A stretch of DNA of 64,000 nt from Allobosea psychrotolerans (GTDB lineage: Bacteria; Pseudomonadota; Alphaproteobacteria; Rhizobiales; Beijerinckiaceae), in the NCBI RefSeq assembly GCF_002917105.1, contig NZ_PQFZ01000023.1, forward strand, positions 1 through 64,000, given 5' to 3'. The notes under the pieces are model-generated. The model was given only the letters and a program-made list of their open reading frames with translations. It was not told the DNA's origin and did not search any database. A program made the position numbers and the translations under genes. Positions within the stretch are counted from its first letter, which is position 1; each line of letters begins with the position of its first letter. Of this stretch, positions 26,796 through 34,925 are shown piece after piece.

Positions 26796-28037
26796 TCAGG
26801 CGGCGGTCTGCCGGGCCGAGGCGACCGCCGCCAGCGCGGCATCGGCCGCTGCCAGCGCCTCGTCGATCTCCGCTTCGCCATGCGCAGCCGAGAGAAACAT
26901 GTTGTGCCGCGGGTGGAAATAGACGCCGCGGGCGAGTGCCGTCTGGCAGAACAGCGTGCCCTTGGCGAAATCGGCATCGTCCTCGAACAGGATCAGCGGC
27001 ATCTGGACCGGCCCGCTCTGCCGAAGCCGGATACCGTGGCGGGCTGCCGCCGCGTCGATCCCGTTTCGAAGCTTTGTCCCCATCGCTTCGAGATGCTCGA
27101 CGACCCCGCCTCGGCGCATCACGCCGAGCGTCGCCACCCCGGCTGCCATCGGCACGGCACCACACCAGAACGATCCGGTGACGAAGACCTGCGAGGCGGC
27201 CTTGCGCAGCCATTCGCGGCCCGTGACGGCTGCAAGCGGGTACCCATTCGCGATCGCCTTGCTCCAGGCCGCGAGATCGGGCCTGACGCCGAGGCGCTCC
27301 CAGCTTCCGGCCAGAGCCAGCCGGAAGCCGGCGCGCACTTCGTCGAGGATCAGGGCGGCGCCCACCGCATCGCAGGCGGCGCGGGCGGCGAGCGCGAATT
27401 CCGCCGTCGGCAATTCCTGGTCGCGCGAGAGATCATGGCGATAGGCCGAAACGAGGACGCCGGCGAGGTCGTCGCCGGCTTCCTTCGCCGCTGCGCTCAG
27501 GCTCTCGGCGTCGTTGAATTCGTAATAGAGGATATGGGCGCGATCCTCGCTGGTCACGCCGACCACGGAAGGCGAGCACCAGGGCACGGCGCCGTGATAG
27601 GCGCCGCGGGCCGCGAGCAGCTTGCGCCGTCCCGTGCCGGCGCGGGCTATGGTGACGCAGGTGGTCGTGGCGTCGGTGCCGTTCTTCTGGAATTGCGCCC
27701 AGTCGGCATGGCCGATCGTGTCGACGAGGAGCTCGGCGAGCTCGACCATCGCCTCGGCCGGACCGTTCATGCAGTCGCCCAGGCGAGCCTGGCGCTCGGC
27801 TGCGGCCTCGACCTCCGGATGATGATGGCCGAGAAGATTGGGGCCCCAGCTGCACATGAAATCCAGATAGGAGCGCCCGTCCACGTCCCAGAGCCGGCAG
27901 CCCTCGGCGCGCGCAAAGAACTGCGGGTAGCCTTCCGGCAGCCTGTTGGCGTGGAGATGCCCCCACATGCCGCCTGGAACGACGCGGAGAGCACGTTCCC
28001 GCAGGGATGTATCGATCGAATTCTTCATCTCGGCCAT
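26796..28037 (-). CDS. Class III aminotransferase, glutamate-1-semialdehyde aminomutase-like
   Basis: A 413-residue PLP enzyme of the class III/GSA-aminomutase group. The PLP lysine is Lys260 in AWSKAIANGYP, the cofactor aspartate is in LILDEVRAGFR, and NGTDATTTCVTIAR matches the phosphate-binding region. ATG 28035-28037 has GGAGGA upstream; earlier in-frame codons lie over the operator. As a second copy in a catabolic locus it is probably an amino transfer enzyme and not HemL of tetrapyrrole synthesis. It may take the amine released from the pathway substrate. Confidence 0.87.
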   Translation of the reverse strand: MAEMKNSIDTSLRERALRVVPGGMWGHLHANRLPEGYPQFFARAEGCRLWDVDGRSYLDFMCSWGPNLLGHHHPEVEAAAERQARLGDCMNGPAEAMVELAELLVDTIGHADWAQFQKNGTDATTTCVTIARAGTGRRKLLAARGAYHGAVPWCSPSVVGVTSEDRAHILYYEFNDAESLSAAAKEAGDDLAGVLVSAYRHDLSRDQELPTAEFALAARAACDAVGAALILDEVRAGFRLALAGSWERLGVRPDLAAWSKAIANGYPLAAVTGREWLRKAASQVFVTGSFWCGAVPMAAGVATLGVMRRGGVVEHLEAMGTKLRNGIDAAAARHGIRLRQSGPVQMPLILFEDDADFAKGTLFCQTALARGVYFHPRHNMFLSAAHGEAEIDEALAAADAALAAVASARQTAA

Positions 28038-28052
28038 GGCGTCCTCCGGCTT

Positions 28053-28070
28053 TCGATATATCATATAGTA
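28053..28070. promoter_or_regulatory. Predicted GntR operator, site 3 (aminotransferase operon)
   Basis: TCGATATATCATATAGTA, 16 bases upstream of the aminotransferase ATG on the minus strand. It repeats the core of sites 1 and 2 and has the same strand orientation, although the gene it serves points the other way. This fits a dyad-like site read in either direction. Confidence 0.65.
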
Positions 28071-28142
28071 AAATTCCCATGGCAAGTTTTTTGATGGGTG
28101 ATCGTCACGGAATCGCTGGATTGGAGGATCGGCGAGAAGCAT

Positions 28143-28714
28143 CCCAGCGTCGCATGGAGCGCATCTGGAAATCGCTCAATTGCAAGGGAATCGATCTGCG
28201 CGCCTGCGACTGCGTATCCGGGCCCGACGCCTCGATCGTTTGAGATCCGACCTTCCAAGACGGCAAGAGGCCTCGCCTGAGCCCAGGACGGCAGGCTCCC
28301 AAAGTCCCGCTTTCATGCGCTGCAGCCAATCCCGCTGCGGCGCAACCAAGGCCGAAATCCACTTAACGGCAACCTTGAGACTGTTCAGGCCAACCGAGCC
28401 GCTCTCCGGGCAAGAAAGGGCTCATGGGAACTTCGCAGGCATTTTGGGCTGGACGATGCAGGCAGCTGGGTCGCAGGCCTCAACTTCGCCGCGGACGATC
28501 TCACCAATGCGATGCATGCGCTCGACGATGTGCGCGCGGCTGAACGAGAGGCCAAGCGCAGAGCTCGCTCGCGTCCTTTGGCACCACCGGTGCCCTTCAC
28601 CACGCATCGCAACCGGCCTCGTGGCGCCTGCGTTGGCAAGCAGACCAATCGTGACGGGGCAGCCTGGCGGCTGGTCGCACTATCTCAGACGAAATGTTGG
28701 ATTATGTGTGATTG
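28143..28714. other. Intergenic stretch with possible gene remnants
   Basis: About 570 bases between the aminotransferase promoter and the tRNA-Arg hairpin. Around 28440-28600 the plus strand reads like protein (LDDAGSWVAGLNFAADDLT, then MHALDDVRAAEREAKRRAR), without a start codon upstream in frame, so it may be the end of a degraded gene. I do not recognise its family. Nothing else is visible. Confidence 0.35.
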
Positions 28715-28733
28715 AGTCGCATCAATTGCGACT
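28715..28733 (-). terminator. Hairpin downstream of tRNA-Arg
   Basis: Arms AGTCGCA and TGCGACT with a five-base loop start 11 bases after the CCA end of tRNA-Arg. There is no strong T-run, so termination or 3' trimming is only probable. Confidence 0.45.
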
Positions 28734-28744
28734 GACAAGAAGAA

Positions 28745-28821
28745 TGGCGCGCCCGAAAGGATTCGAACCTCTGACCCTCAGATTCGTAGTCTGATGCTCT
28801 ATCCAGCTGAGCTACGGGCGC
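28745..28821 (-). tRNA. tRNA-Arg (ACG)
   Basis: A 77-base tRNA with encoded CCA. The acceptor GCGCCCG pairs with CGGGCGC, the D-arm has GCTCAGCTGGATAGAGC, the anticodon loop CTACGAA gives anticodon ACG, and the T-arm has GGTTCGAATCC. The wobble A should be converted to inosine by TadA to read CGU, CGC and CGA. No integrase or attachment repeat is visible at its 3' end. Confidence 0.97.
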
Positions 28822-28966
28822 GTACCGGAGCAAGCAGCGCGAGGCGTGCCGACCCGATGGCGCGGAGATAGCCGCTCTCGTTCGTCTTGGCAACCCTGAA
28901 ATGACGCCGGCTCTCTGCCATGTGGACAAGGCTGCCGGCGAGGGCCGCGCCGCCCGCTTGCGAAGG

Positions 28967-28999
28967 CGTCCCGGCAGGCCAATGCGGCCTGCCGGGACG
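28967..28999. terminator. Strong GC-rich hairpin, 3' of the beta-keto acid cleavage gene
   Basis: Perfect 14-bp arms CGTCCCGGCAGGCC and GGCCTGCCGGGACG with a five-base loop, 155 bases beyond the stop of the gene at 29155. It lacks a T-run, so it would act as a 3' stabiliser or weak terminator. Confidence 0.5.
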
Positions 29000-29047
29000 G
29001 GGGGCTTCGCCGTTTTGCCTGGCTCGTGCTTCGTTGCAGCTCGCTCC

Positions 29048-29131
29048 GTCATTCTGAGCGCCGCAAAGCAACAGAGAACGATGTGAGGGAAGCTTCCTGG
29101 TCGCTTCGCTGCTTTCGCTTCTCGGAACGAC
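29048..29131. repeat. Interspersed palindromic repeat (GTCATTCTGAGC type)
   Basis: GTCATTCTGAGCGCCGCAAA at the left and CTTCTCGGAACGAC at the right form the ends of a roughly 84-bp palindromic repeat of the kind scattered in Rhizobiales intergenic regions. It lies just past the stop codon of the gene at 29155. Confidence 0.5.
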
Positions 29132-29154
29132 AGGGCAGGGGGGCGGAGCGAGCC

Positions 29155-30087
29155 TTAGAAATTGACCTTGTCGGCGCCCTTGAGCTGCAGCTCCTCGCGG
29201 GCATCCTCGGGCGTCGCGACCTCGAGGCCGAGGCCTTCGATGATCATGCGGGCGGCGCGGACCTGGTCGGCGTTGGATTTCGCCAGCTGTCCCGGCCCGA
29301 GCCAGAGCGAATCCTCCAGGCCGACTCGCAGGTTTCCACCCATCGAGACCGCCATCGCCGCGATCGGCAATTGGTGGCGACCGGCGCCGAGTACCGACCA
29401 GTGATACTGGTCGCCGAAAAGCCGGTCGGCCGTGCGCTTCATATGGATGACGTCCTCGGGATGGGGACCGATGCCGCCCAGGATGCCGAAGACCGATTGG
29501 ACGAAGAAGGGCGGCTTGACCAGGCCTTTGTCGACGAAATGCGCCAGCGTGTAGAGATGGCCGATATCGTAGCACTCGATCTCGAAACGCGTGCCGTTCT
29601 CGGCGCAGGTGGTCAGGATGTTCTCGATGTCCTGGAAGGTGTTCTTGAAGATGCGGTCCTTCGAGCCCTCGAGATAGGGCCGCTCCCACTCATGCTTGAA
29701 GTCCTTGAAGCGGTTCAGCATCGGGTAGAGGCCGAAATTCATCGAGCCCATATTGAGCGAGGCGACCTCCGGCTTGAAATGGGCGCAAGGGCCGAGCCGC
29801 TCCTCGATGCCCATGGTCGGCGCGCCGCCGGTCGTGATGTTGATGACGGCGTTCGAGCGCTGCTTGATGACCTTGAGGAAGGGCTCGAAGGCTGCGGGCG
29901 ACTGGTCGGGCTGGCCGGTCACCGGGTTGCGGGCATGGACATGGACCAGCGCCGCGCCGGCCTCGGCGGCGCCGACCGCCGCATCGATGATCTCGTCGGC
30001 CGTCACCGGCAGATAGGGCGACATGGAGGGGGTGTGGATCGCGCCGGTGACCGCGCAGGTGATGATGACTTTGCGGTTCTTCGCCAT
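29155..30087 (-). CDS. Beta-keto acid cleavage enzyme (3-keto-5-aminohexanoate cleavage family)
   Basis: A 310-residue BKACE/DUF849 TIM-barrel protein. The zinc-site segments are HVHARNP (near residue 48) and HPEDVIHM (near residue 215), with CAVTGAIHTPSMS at the N-terminus as in the family. These enzymes condense a beta-keto acid with acetyl-CoA and cleave it to acetoacetate and a new acyl-CoA. Substrates vary widely (3-keto-5-aminohexanoate, dehydrocarnitine and others). ATG 30085-30087 has AGGAG; an upstream in-frame codon falls near the repeat. A nearby dehydrogenase could make the beta-keto acid. Confidence 0.9.
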   Translation of the reverse strand: MAKNRKVIITCAVTGAIHTPSMSPYLPVTADEIIDAAVGAAEAGAALVHVHARNPVTGQPDQSPAAFEPFLKVIKQRSNAVINITTGGAPTMGIEERLGPCAHFKPEVASLNMGSMNFGLYPMLNRFKDFKHEWERPYLEGSKDRIFKNTFQDIENILTTCAENGTRFEIECYDIGHLYTLAHFVDKGLVKPPFFVQSVFGILGGIGPHPEDVIHMKRTADRLFGDQYHWSVLGAGRHQLPIAAMAVSMGGNLRVGLEDSLWLGPGQLAKSNADQVRAARMIIEGLGLEVATPEDAREELQLKGADKVNF

Positions 30088-30131
30088 GGTCTGGCTCCTG
30101 TCGATTGAAGTGATCCGGGTTTCTTGAAACT

Positions 30132-30249
30132 CAGCCCTCATCCTGAGGAGCAGCCGGAGGCTGCGTCTCGAAGGATGCTCCAGCGGTTCCCGGAGCCTCC
30201 TGGACCATCCTTCGTGACGCCGCTGTGCGGCTCCTCAGGATGAGGGCTG
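30132..30249. repeat. 118-bp palindromic repeat, copy A
   Basis: Ends CAGCCCTCATCCTGAGGAGC and GCTCCTCAGGATGAGGGCTG are exact complements, with GCGTCTCGAAGGATG and its partner inside. A close second copy is at 31241. The two copies bracket the dehydrogenase gene 30265-31206. This is a known type of interspersed repeat in Rhizobiales. Confidence 0.85.
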
Positions 30250-30264
30250 TGGGATGTGTCGCGT

Positions 30265-31206
30265 TCATGCCGGCTTCCGGCTTGCCGCGCGCTTATGCGC
30301 CTGCAGGGCTGCAAGTCGGGTGTCGCGCCAGTCGCTCAGGCGTTTGACGCGTTCGGGCGATTGCGTGCCGGGCCATTCGCGCATGACCTCGGCGACGATG
30401 TCCTCCCCGAACGGATTGCCGAGGCCCTCGGACGATTTGACCATGCGGTTCAGGGACTCGGCATAGCGGGCGCAATAATCGGGAATGCCGCCGGGCGCGT
30501 TGAGCTCGATCGTCTCGAACGGCCCCATGAAAGACCAGCGCAGGCCCAGCCCGTCGCGGATCGTCTTGTCGACATCCTCGGCGCTCGCCACCCCCTCGCC
30601 GACGAGGCGGAAGGCCTCGGCCAGCAGCACGGCCTGCAAGCGGTTCAGCACGAAGCCGGGCTTCTCCTTGCGCAGCGTGATCGGCACCTGGCCGGCCTGC
30701 TCATAGAGCGCCTTGGCACGTGCGACGATCGCAGGATCGGTCCAGGGCGCGGGCGCCAGCTCGACGATCGGCACGAGATGGGGCGGGTTGACGGGATGGG
30801 CGACGAGGCAGCGGGCGCGGCCTGCGAGATCCTCGCTGAAGACGGACGCCATGATGAAGGAGGTCGAGGAGGCGAGGATGGTCGAGGGCGCCGCGAGCCT
30901 GTCCATTTCGGCGAAGAGCGCCTGCTTGGCCTCGACCGTCTCCGGTCCGTTTTCCTGGACGAGCTCGGCGCCAGCCAGCACGTCAGCGAGGCCGGTGGCG
31001 ACGCGAATCCGGGCGGCCGAGCCCTTGGAGTCAGCAACGAGGCCGTGGCCGGCGAGCTCCTCGAGATTGGTCGCGATATGGGCGCGGGCCGCCTCGGCCG
31101 CGCCAGGCGCGACGTCATGCAGCGCGACCTCGAAACCGTGGCTGGCGAAGACGGTGGCCCAGGCGCGTCCGATCAGGCCGGAGCCGATGATGGCGATCTT
31201 TGTCAT
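30265..31206 (-). CDS. 3-hydroxyacyl-CoA dehydrogenase family, lambda-crystallin / L-gulonate 3-dehydrogenase-like
   Basis: A 313-residue NAD-dependent dehydrogenase. The Rossmann fold starts IAIIGSGLIGRAWA, the catalytic region is AHPVNPPHLVPIVEL near residues 136-150, and the C-terminal helical domain (from about 185) includes GFVLNRLQ. The HPVNPP form is closer to lambda-crystallin/gulonate dehydrogenases than to fatty-acid enzymes, and carnitine 3-dehydrogenase is also related. It would oxidise a 3-hydroxy acid to a beta-keto acid, a suitable substrate for the BKACE downstream. It is isolated from both neighbours by palindromic repeats. Confidence 0.87.
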   Translation of the reverse strand: MTKIAIIGSGLIGRAWATVFASHGFEVALHDVAPGAAEAARAHIATNLEELAGHGLVADSKGSAARIRVATGLADVLAGAELVQENGPETVEAKQALFAEMDRLAAPSTILASSTSFIMASVFSEDLAGRARCLVAHPVNPPHLVPIVELAPAPWTDPAIVARAKALYEQAGQVPITLRKEKPGFVLNRLQAVLLAEAFRLVGEGVASAEDVDKTIRDGLGLRWSFMGPFETIELNAPGGIPDYCARYAESLNRMVKSSEGLGNPFGEDIVAEVMREWPGTQSPERVKRLSDWRDTRLAALQAHKRAASRKPA

Positions 31207-31240
31207 GCGGGGAGATCCTTCGGAATATGCTTCAAATCCT

Positions 31241-31360
31241 CAGCCCTCATCCTGAGGAGCGTTCCGCAGGAGCGCGTCTCGAAGGATGCTTCAGCAGTCT
31301 CCTGAACCTCCTGGAGCATCCTTCGAGACGCCGCTGCGCGGCTCCTCAGGATGAGGGCTG
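31241..31360. repeat. 120-bp palindromic repeat, copy B
   Basis: The same outer arms as copy A (CAGCCCTCATCCTGAGGAGC and complement) and a similar interior with GCGTCTCGAAGGATGCTTCA. It lies between the dehydrogenase start and the stop of the LivMGF fusion gene at 31382. Confidence 0.85.
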
Positions 31361-31381
31361 TTGGTGGCAAAAGGCACCCCA

Positions 31382-33907
31382 TCACAGCCACAGCACCTGC
31401 CGGCGCAGCGCCAGATCCTGGCTCAGCGCGCGCGAGGGACCGGTGTGGACGACCGCGCCGCGCTCCAGCACGACGGTGCGGTCGGACAATGCCAGGGCGA
31501 GATCGAGATGATGGTCGACGATCACGATCGCGATCTCCTGTCTCAGCTTGTCGAAGGCCTCGAACAATTCCTCGACGACGGCCGGCGCCAGCCCCTCGAA
31601 GGGCTCGTCGAGCAACAGCACGCGGGTGTCGCCGGAGAGTGCGCGCGCGACCGCCACCATCTGCTGTTCGCCGCCCGAGAGGTAATCGGCCGGGGAATGC
31701 CAGCGCTGCTTGATGCGTGGGAAGAAGGCGAAGATCTTGTCGTCGTCCCAATGCGAACCATTGCCGGTCAGGCGTTTGAGCCGGCCGAGTTCCATATTGT
31801 CCTTGACGCTCATGCCGGCAAAAAGCCCGCGTCCTTGCGGCACATAGGCGATGCCGGCGCGCGCGATCACGGCTGGCGGCTGCCTGGCGATGTCCGAGCC
31901 TGCGAGCGTGATCGTGCCGGCCGCGGGCGGGGCGATGCCGGTGATGGTCTTGAGCAGGGTTGATTTGCCGGCGCCGTTGCGGCCGAGCAAGGCGACGATC
32001 TCGTTCTCATGCACGTCGAGGGCGACCTGCCGCAGGATATGGCTCTTGCCGTAATAGGTGTCGACGCCGTCGAGCCCGAGCAGCACGGCCGCGCGCGCCG
32101 CGCTCTCGCGCGGCTTTTCGGCGAGAGCATGGGCGCCCGAGCCGATATAGACCTCCTGCACGCGCGGCGATGAACGCGCATCCTCGACGGTGCCGTCGAT
32201 CAGCACCGAGCCCTCGTTCATCACTGTGACATGGTCGGCGATGGCGAAGACGCGGTCGATATCGTGCTCGACCAGCAGCACGGGCAAATCGGTCGAGATC
32301 GACTTGATCAGATTGCCGACGCGTTCGCGTTCGGCGGCGGCAAGGCCGGCCAGAGGCTCGTCGAGCAGCAGCACGCGCGGCTTGGTCGCAAGCGCCAGCG
32401 ACATGTCGAGCAGGCGCTGGCCGCCATAGCTGAGCGAGCCTGCTTCCGCGCTCTCGATGCCACGCAGGCCCATGGTGTCGATGACCTGGCTGGTCTCGTC
32501 ATTGACCTGCGCCAGCGAGGCGGCCGCGCGCCAGGGCGCGAAACGCTCGCCTGAGCGCGCCTGCACGGCTAGCCGGACATTCTCCGCGACCGTGAGCGTC
32601 GGGAACAGGTTGGTGATCTGGAAGGCGCGTCCGATGCCGGCCTGGGTGATCGCCTCCGGCGACAGCCCGGCGATCTGGCGCTCGCGCAGGCGGACCTCGC
32701 CGCGATCGGGCTTGAACAGGCCCGAGATCAGGTTGAAAGCCGTGGTCTTGCCGGCGCCGTTGGGGCCGATCAGCGCATGCAGGCGGCGGTCCTGCATCGT
32801 GATGTCGACGCCCTCGACGGCCTTGATGCCGCCAAAGCTCTTGGCGAGGCCGGTCGCGCGCAGGATCGGGCCATCGACGCTGTCCGAGGCCTTCATGAAG
32901 GCGGGCAGCGTCACCGCGCCAGCCTGGCGGGCCGACATCGCCGCGTCGCCATCAAGCTGCTTGCGGAAGGGGCGCAGCAGGCGCTCTCCGACCCCGACGA
33001 GACCGGTCGGCGAGAAGACGATGAAGGCGACGAAGAGCAGGCCGAACCAGAACAGCCAGTTCTCGGTCGCGCTCGAGAGATAGTCGCGGAAGATGACGAA
33101 GAAGAGCGCGCCCAGCGCCGGGCCGAGGAAGGAGCGCATGCCGCCGATGACGACCATGGCCAGCAATTCGCCGGAGAAGGCGACCGAGATCGGGTCGGCC
33201 GAGGTCATGCGGTTGTTGAACAGCAGGAGCGAGCCGGCAAGCCCGGTCAACCCGGCCGAGAGCGTGAAGGCCGCGAGCTTGTAGCGGTCGGTCGCATAGC
33301 CCAGGAAGCGGGCGCGCTGCTCGTTCTCGCGGATCGCGACCAGCACGGTGCCGACCGGCGAGCGCTGGAAGCGCCAGAGCGCGAAGACCACGGCCATGCC
33401 GATGGTGGCGACGAGCATGTAGAAGGGCAGGGCCGCCTCGAAATCGATGCCGAGAAAGAGCGGACGCTTGATGCCGCCCAAGCCATCCTCGCCGCCGGTC
33501 ACCGCTGTCCAGCGAAAGGCGACGGAATAGGTCATGGCGGCGAGCGCCAGCGTCAGCAGCGAGAAATACACGCCCTTGCGACGCAGGATCAGCGCCCCGA
33601 AGGCGAAGGCGATGAGCGCCACAAAAATGACCGCGAACAGGATCGGCAAGGCGAACTGGCCGGGGAACCAGTTGCGCTGCATCAGTCCCGCGGCATAGGC
33701 GGCAAGCCCGAACCAGGCGCCATGGCCGAAGGAGACGAGCCCGGTCGTGCCGACCAGGATGTTCAGCGCCATGCAGGCAATGGCGAAGACGACGATCTCG
33801 GTTGCCGAGGTGGTGCCGAGTCCGATCGCGTGCATCAGGGCGGGCAAGGCAAGGAGGCCTGCGGCCGCGATCAGGAGCGGCGCATAGTCGTGCCGGGAGG
33901 GTGTCAT
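31382..33907 (-). CDS. Fused branched-chain-type ABC permease and two ATPases (LivM-LivG-LivF)
   Basis: A single 841-residue chain. Residues 1 to about 315 are a LivM-type permease with several helices and the GHGAWFGLAAYAAG motif. About 345-600 is a LivG-type ATPase (Walker A GPNGAGKTT at 381-389, signature LSYGGQR). About 610-841 is a LivF-type ATPase (Walker A GRNGAGKST at 642-650, signature LSGGEQQMVAVARAL, Walker B VLLLDEPFEG). No stop codon or frameshift breaks the chain. The ATG at 33905-33907 is 8 bases after LivH. LivM-LivG fusions are known; this three-part fusion is unusual. Confidence 0.92.
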   Translation of the reverse strand: MTPSRHDYAPLLIAAAGLLALPALMHAIGLGTTSATEIVVFAIACMALNILVGTTGLVSFGHGAWFGLAAYAAGLMQRNWFPGQFALPILFAVIFVALIAFAFGALILRRKGVYFSLLTLALAAMTYSVAFRWTAVTGGEDGLGGIKRPLFLGIDFEAALPFYMLVATIGMAVVFALWRFQRSPVGTVLVAIRENEQRARFLGYATDRYKLAAFTLSAGLTGLAGSLLLFNNRMTSADPISVAFSGELLAMVVIGGMRSFLGPALGALFFVIFRDYLSSATENWLFWFGLLFVAFIVFSPTGLVGVGERLLRPFRKQLDGDAAMSARQAGAVTLPAFMKASDSVDGPILRATGLAKSFGGIKAVEGVDITMQDRRLHALIGPNGAGKTTAFNLISGLFKPDRGEVRLRERQIAGLSPEAITQAGIGRAFQITNLFPTLTVAENVRLAVQARSGERFAPWRAAASLAQVNDETSQVIDTMGLRGIESAEAGSLSYGGQRLLDMSLALATKPRVLLLDEPLAGLAAAERERVGNLIKSISTDLPVLLVEHDIDRVFAIADHVTVMNEGSVLIDGTVEDARSSPRVQEVYIGSGAHALAEKPRESAARAAVLLGLDGVDTYYGKSHILRQVALDVHENEIVALLGRNGAGKSTLLKTITGIAPPAAGTITLAGSDIARQPPAVIARAGIAYVPQGRGLFAGMSVKDNMELGRLKRLTGNGSHWDDDKIFAFFPRIKQRWHSPADYLSGGEQQMVAVARALSGDTRVLLLDEPFEGLAPAVVEELFEAFDKLRQEIAIVIVDHHLDLALALSDRTVVLERGAVVHTGPSRALSQDLALRRQVLWL

Positions 33908-33915
33908 GGCGTCCC

Positions 33916-34791
33916 TCACTCGAAGCGCTGGATGCGTTCCCCGAACAGGCCGCGGGGCCTGAACAGCAGAACGAGCAGCATCATCAGATAGATCACCGCG
34001 GTCGACCATTGCGTGTAGCCGAGCCCGATGGTGATGCCCTTGACCAGGCCGACCATCAGCGCGGCCACGACCACGCCCCAGAAGGAGCCGAGCCCACCAA
34101 TGACGACGACGACGAAGGCCGGCGTGATGATCTCCTGGCCCATGGCGGGGTGGATCGAATAGATCGGCGCCAGCAAGACGCCGGCGAGCCCCGCAAGCCC
34201 AATGCCGAGGCCGGCGACCGCGACCATATAGGGCTGCAGCGAGATGCCGAGCGCGCCGACCATGTCGGGGTTCTGCACGCCGGCGCGCACGACGCGCCCA
34301 AATGCGGTGCGCTGGAGCAGGAACCAGAGGCCGAGCACGCAGGCGGCTGCAATCAGCAGCAGCAAGGCGCGGTAGCGCGAATAGATGAACTCGCCGAGGA
34401 AGATCTGGCCGCGCAATGCGGTGGGAATCGAGAAGGAGAGCGGCGGCGCGCCGAAAATCATGCGCAGCGACTGCTCGGCCACCATGGCGAGCCCGAAGGT
34501 CAGGAGCAGGGAGAGGATCGGGTCCGAGCGGTAGAAGCGTTGGAACAGGCCGCGCTCGACGACGATGCCGATCAGCGCCACCAGCAGCGGCGAGGCGATG
34601 ATCGCGCCGCCGAAGCCGATATGAGGGGCGAGCACGATCGTGAGATAGGCGCCGATGGCGTAGAAGGCGCCATGGGCCAGGTTGACGATGCCGCCGAGCG
34701 AGAAGATCAGCGACAGGCCAAGCGCGATCAGGAGGTAATAGACCCCGTCGAGCAGCCCGTTCAGTACCTGCTGGATGAAGAGGATGAGCAA
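33916..34791 (-). CDS. Branched-chain-type ABC transporter permease LivH
   Basis: A 291-residue membrane protein with about eight hydrophobic segments. The start LILFIQQVLNGLLDGVYYLL and GGIVNLAHGAFYAIGAYL are diagnostic of LivH permeases. It starts with TTG at 34791; no better start is in frame nearby. It pairs with the LivM domain of the fusion gene downstream. The group carries amino acids, urea, aromatic acids or other small organic acids, so the ligand is open. Confidence 0.9.
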   Translation of the reverse strand: MLILFIQQVLNGLLDGVYYLLIALGLSLIFSLGGIVNLAHGAFYAIGAYLTIVLAPHIGFGGAIIASPLLVALIGIVVERGLFQRFYRSDPILSLLLTFGLAMVAEQSLRMIFGAPPLSFSIPTALRGQIFLGEFIYSRYRALLLLIAAACVLGLWFLLQRTAFGRVVRAGVQNPDMVGALGISLQPYMVAVAGLGIGLAGLAGVLLAPIYSIHPAMGQEIITPAFVVVVIGGLGSFWGVVVAALMVGLVKGITIGLGYTQWSTAVIYLMMLLVLLFRPRGLFGERIQRFE

Positions 34792-34879
34792 GGGTTGGCT
34801 TTCCGCTGCGTGGAATGAAATGCCGTCATGGTTGGGCTTGACCCGACCATCCCGGAAATCAGGGGGCTACCGTCGTGAG

Positions 34880-34913
34880 ATTCTCGGGTCAGCGCTGCGC
34901 GCTGCCCGAGAAT
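34880..34913. repeat. Palindromic repeat between binding protein and LivH genes
   Basis: Arms ATTCTCGGG and CCCGAGAAT with internal complementary CAGCGC/GCGCTG. The flanking sequence GTCATGGTTGGGCTTGACCC at 34828-34847 belongs to another common repeat type. Together they fill most of the 134-bp gap and may lower downstream expression relative to the binding protein. Confidence 0.6.
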
Positions 34914-34925
34914 GACAACGCCCCT

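Noticed and set aside
28180..28794. Open frame running into tRNA-Arg and ending in a GFEPLTLR-like peptide
   Set aside because: This peptide is a known artefact of translating across a tRNA gene on the wrong strand. Nothing else supports the frame.
28745..28821. tRNA-Arg as an attachment site for an integrated element
   Set aside because: I found no integrase gene and no repeat of the tRNA 3' end within the window.
32777..33991. 404-codon plus-strand frame opposite the LIV fusion gene
   Set aside because: Shadow frame of low-complexity Glu/Arg/Gly composition opposite a membrane domain.
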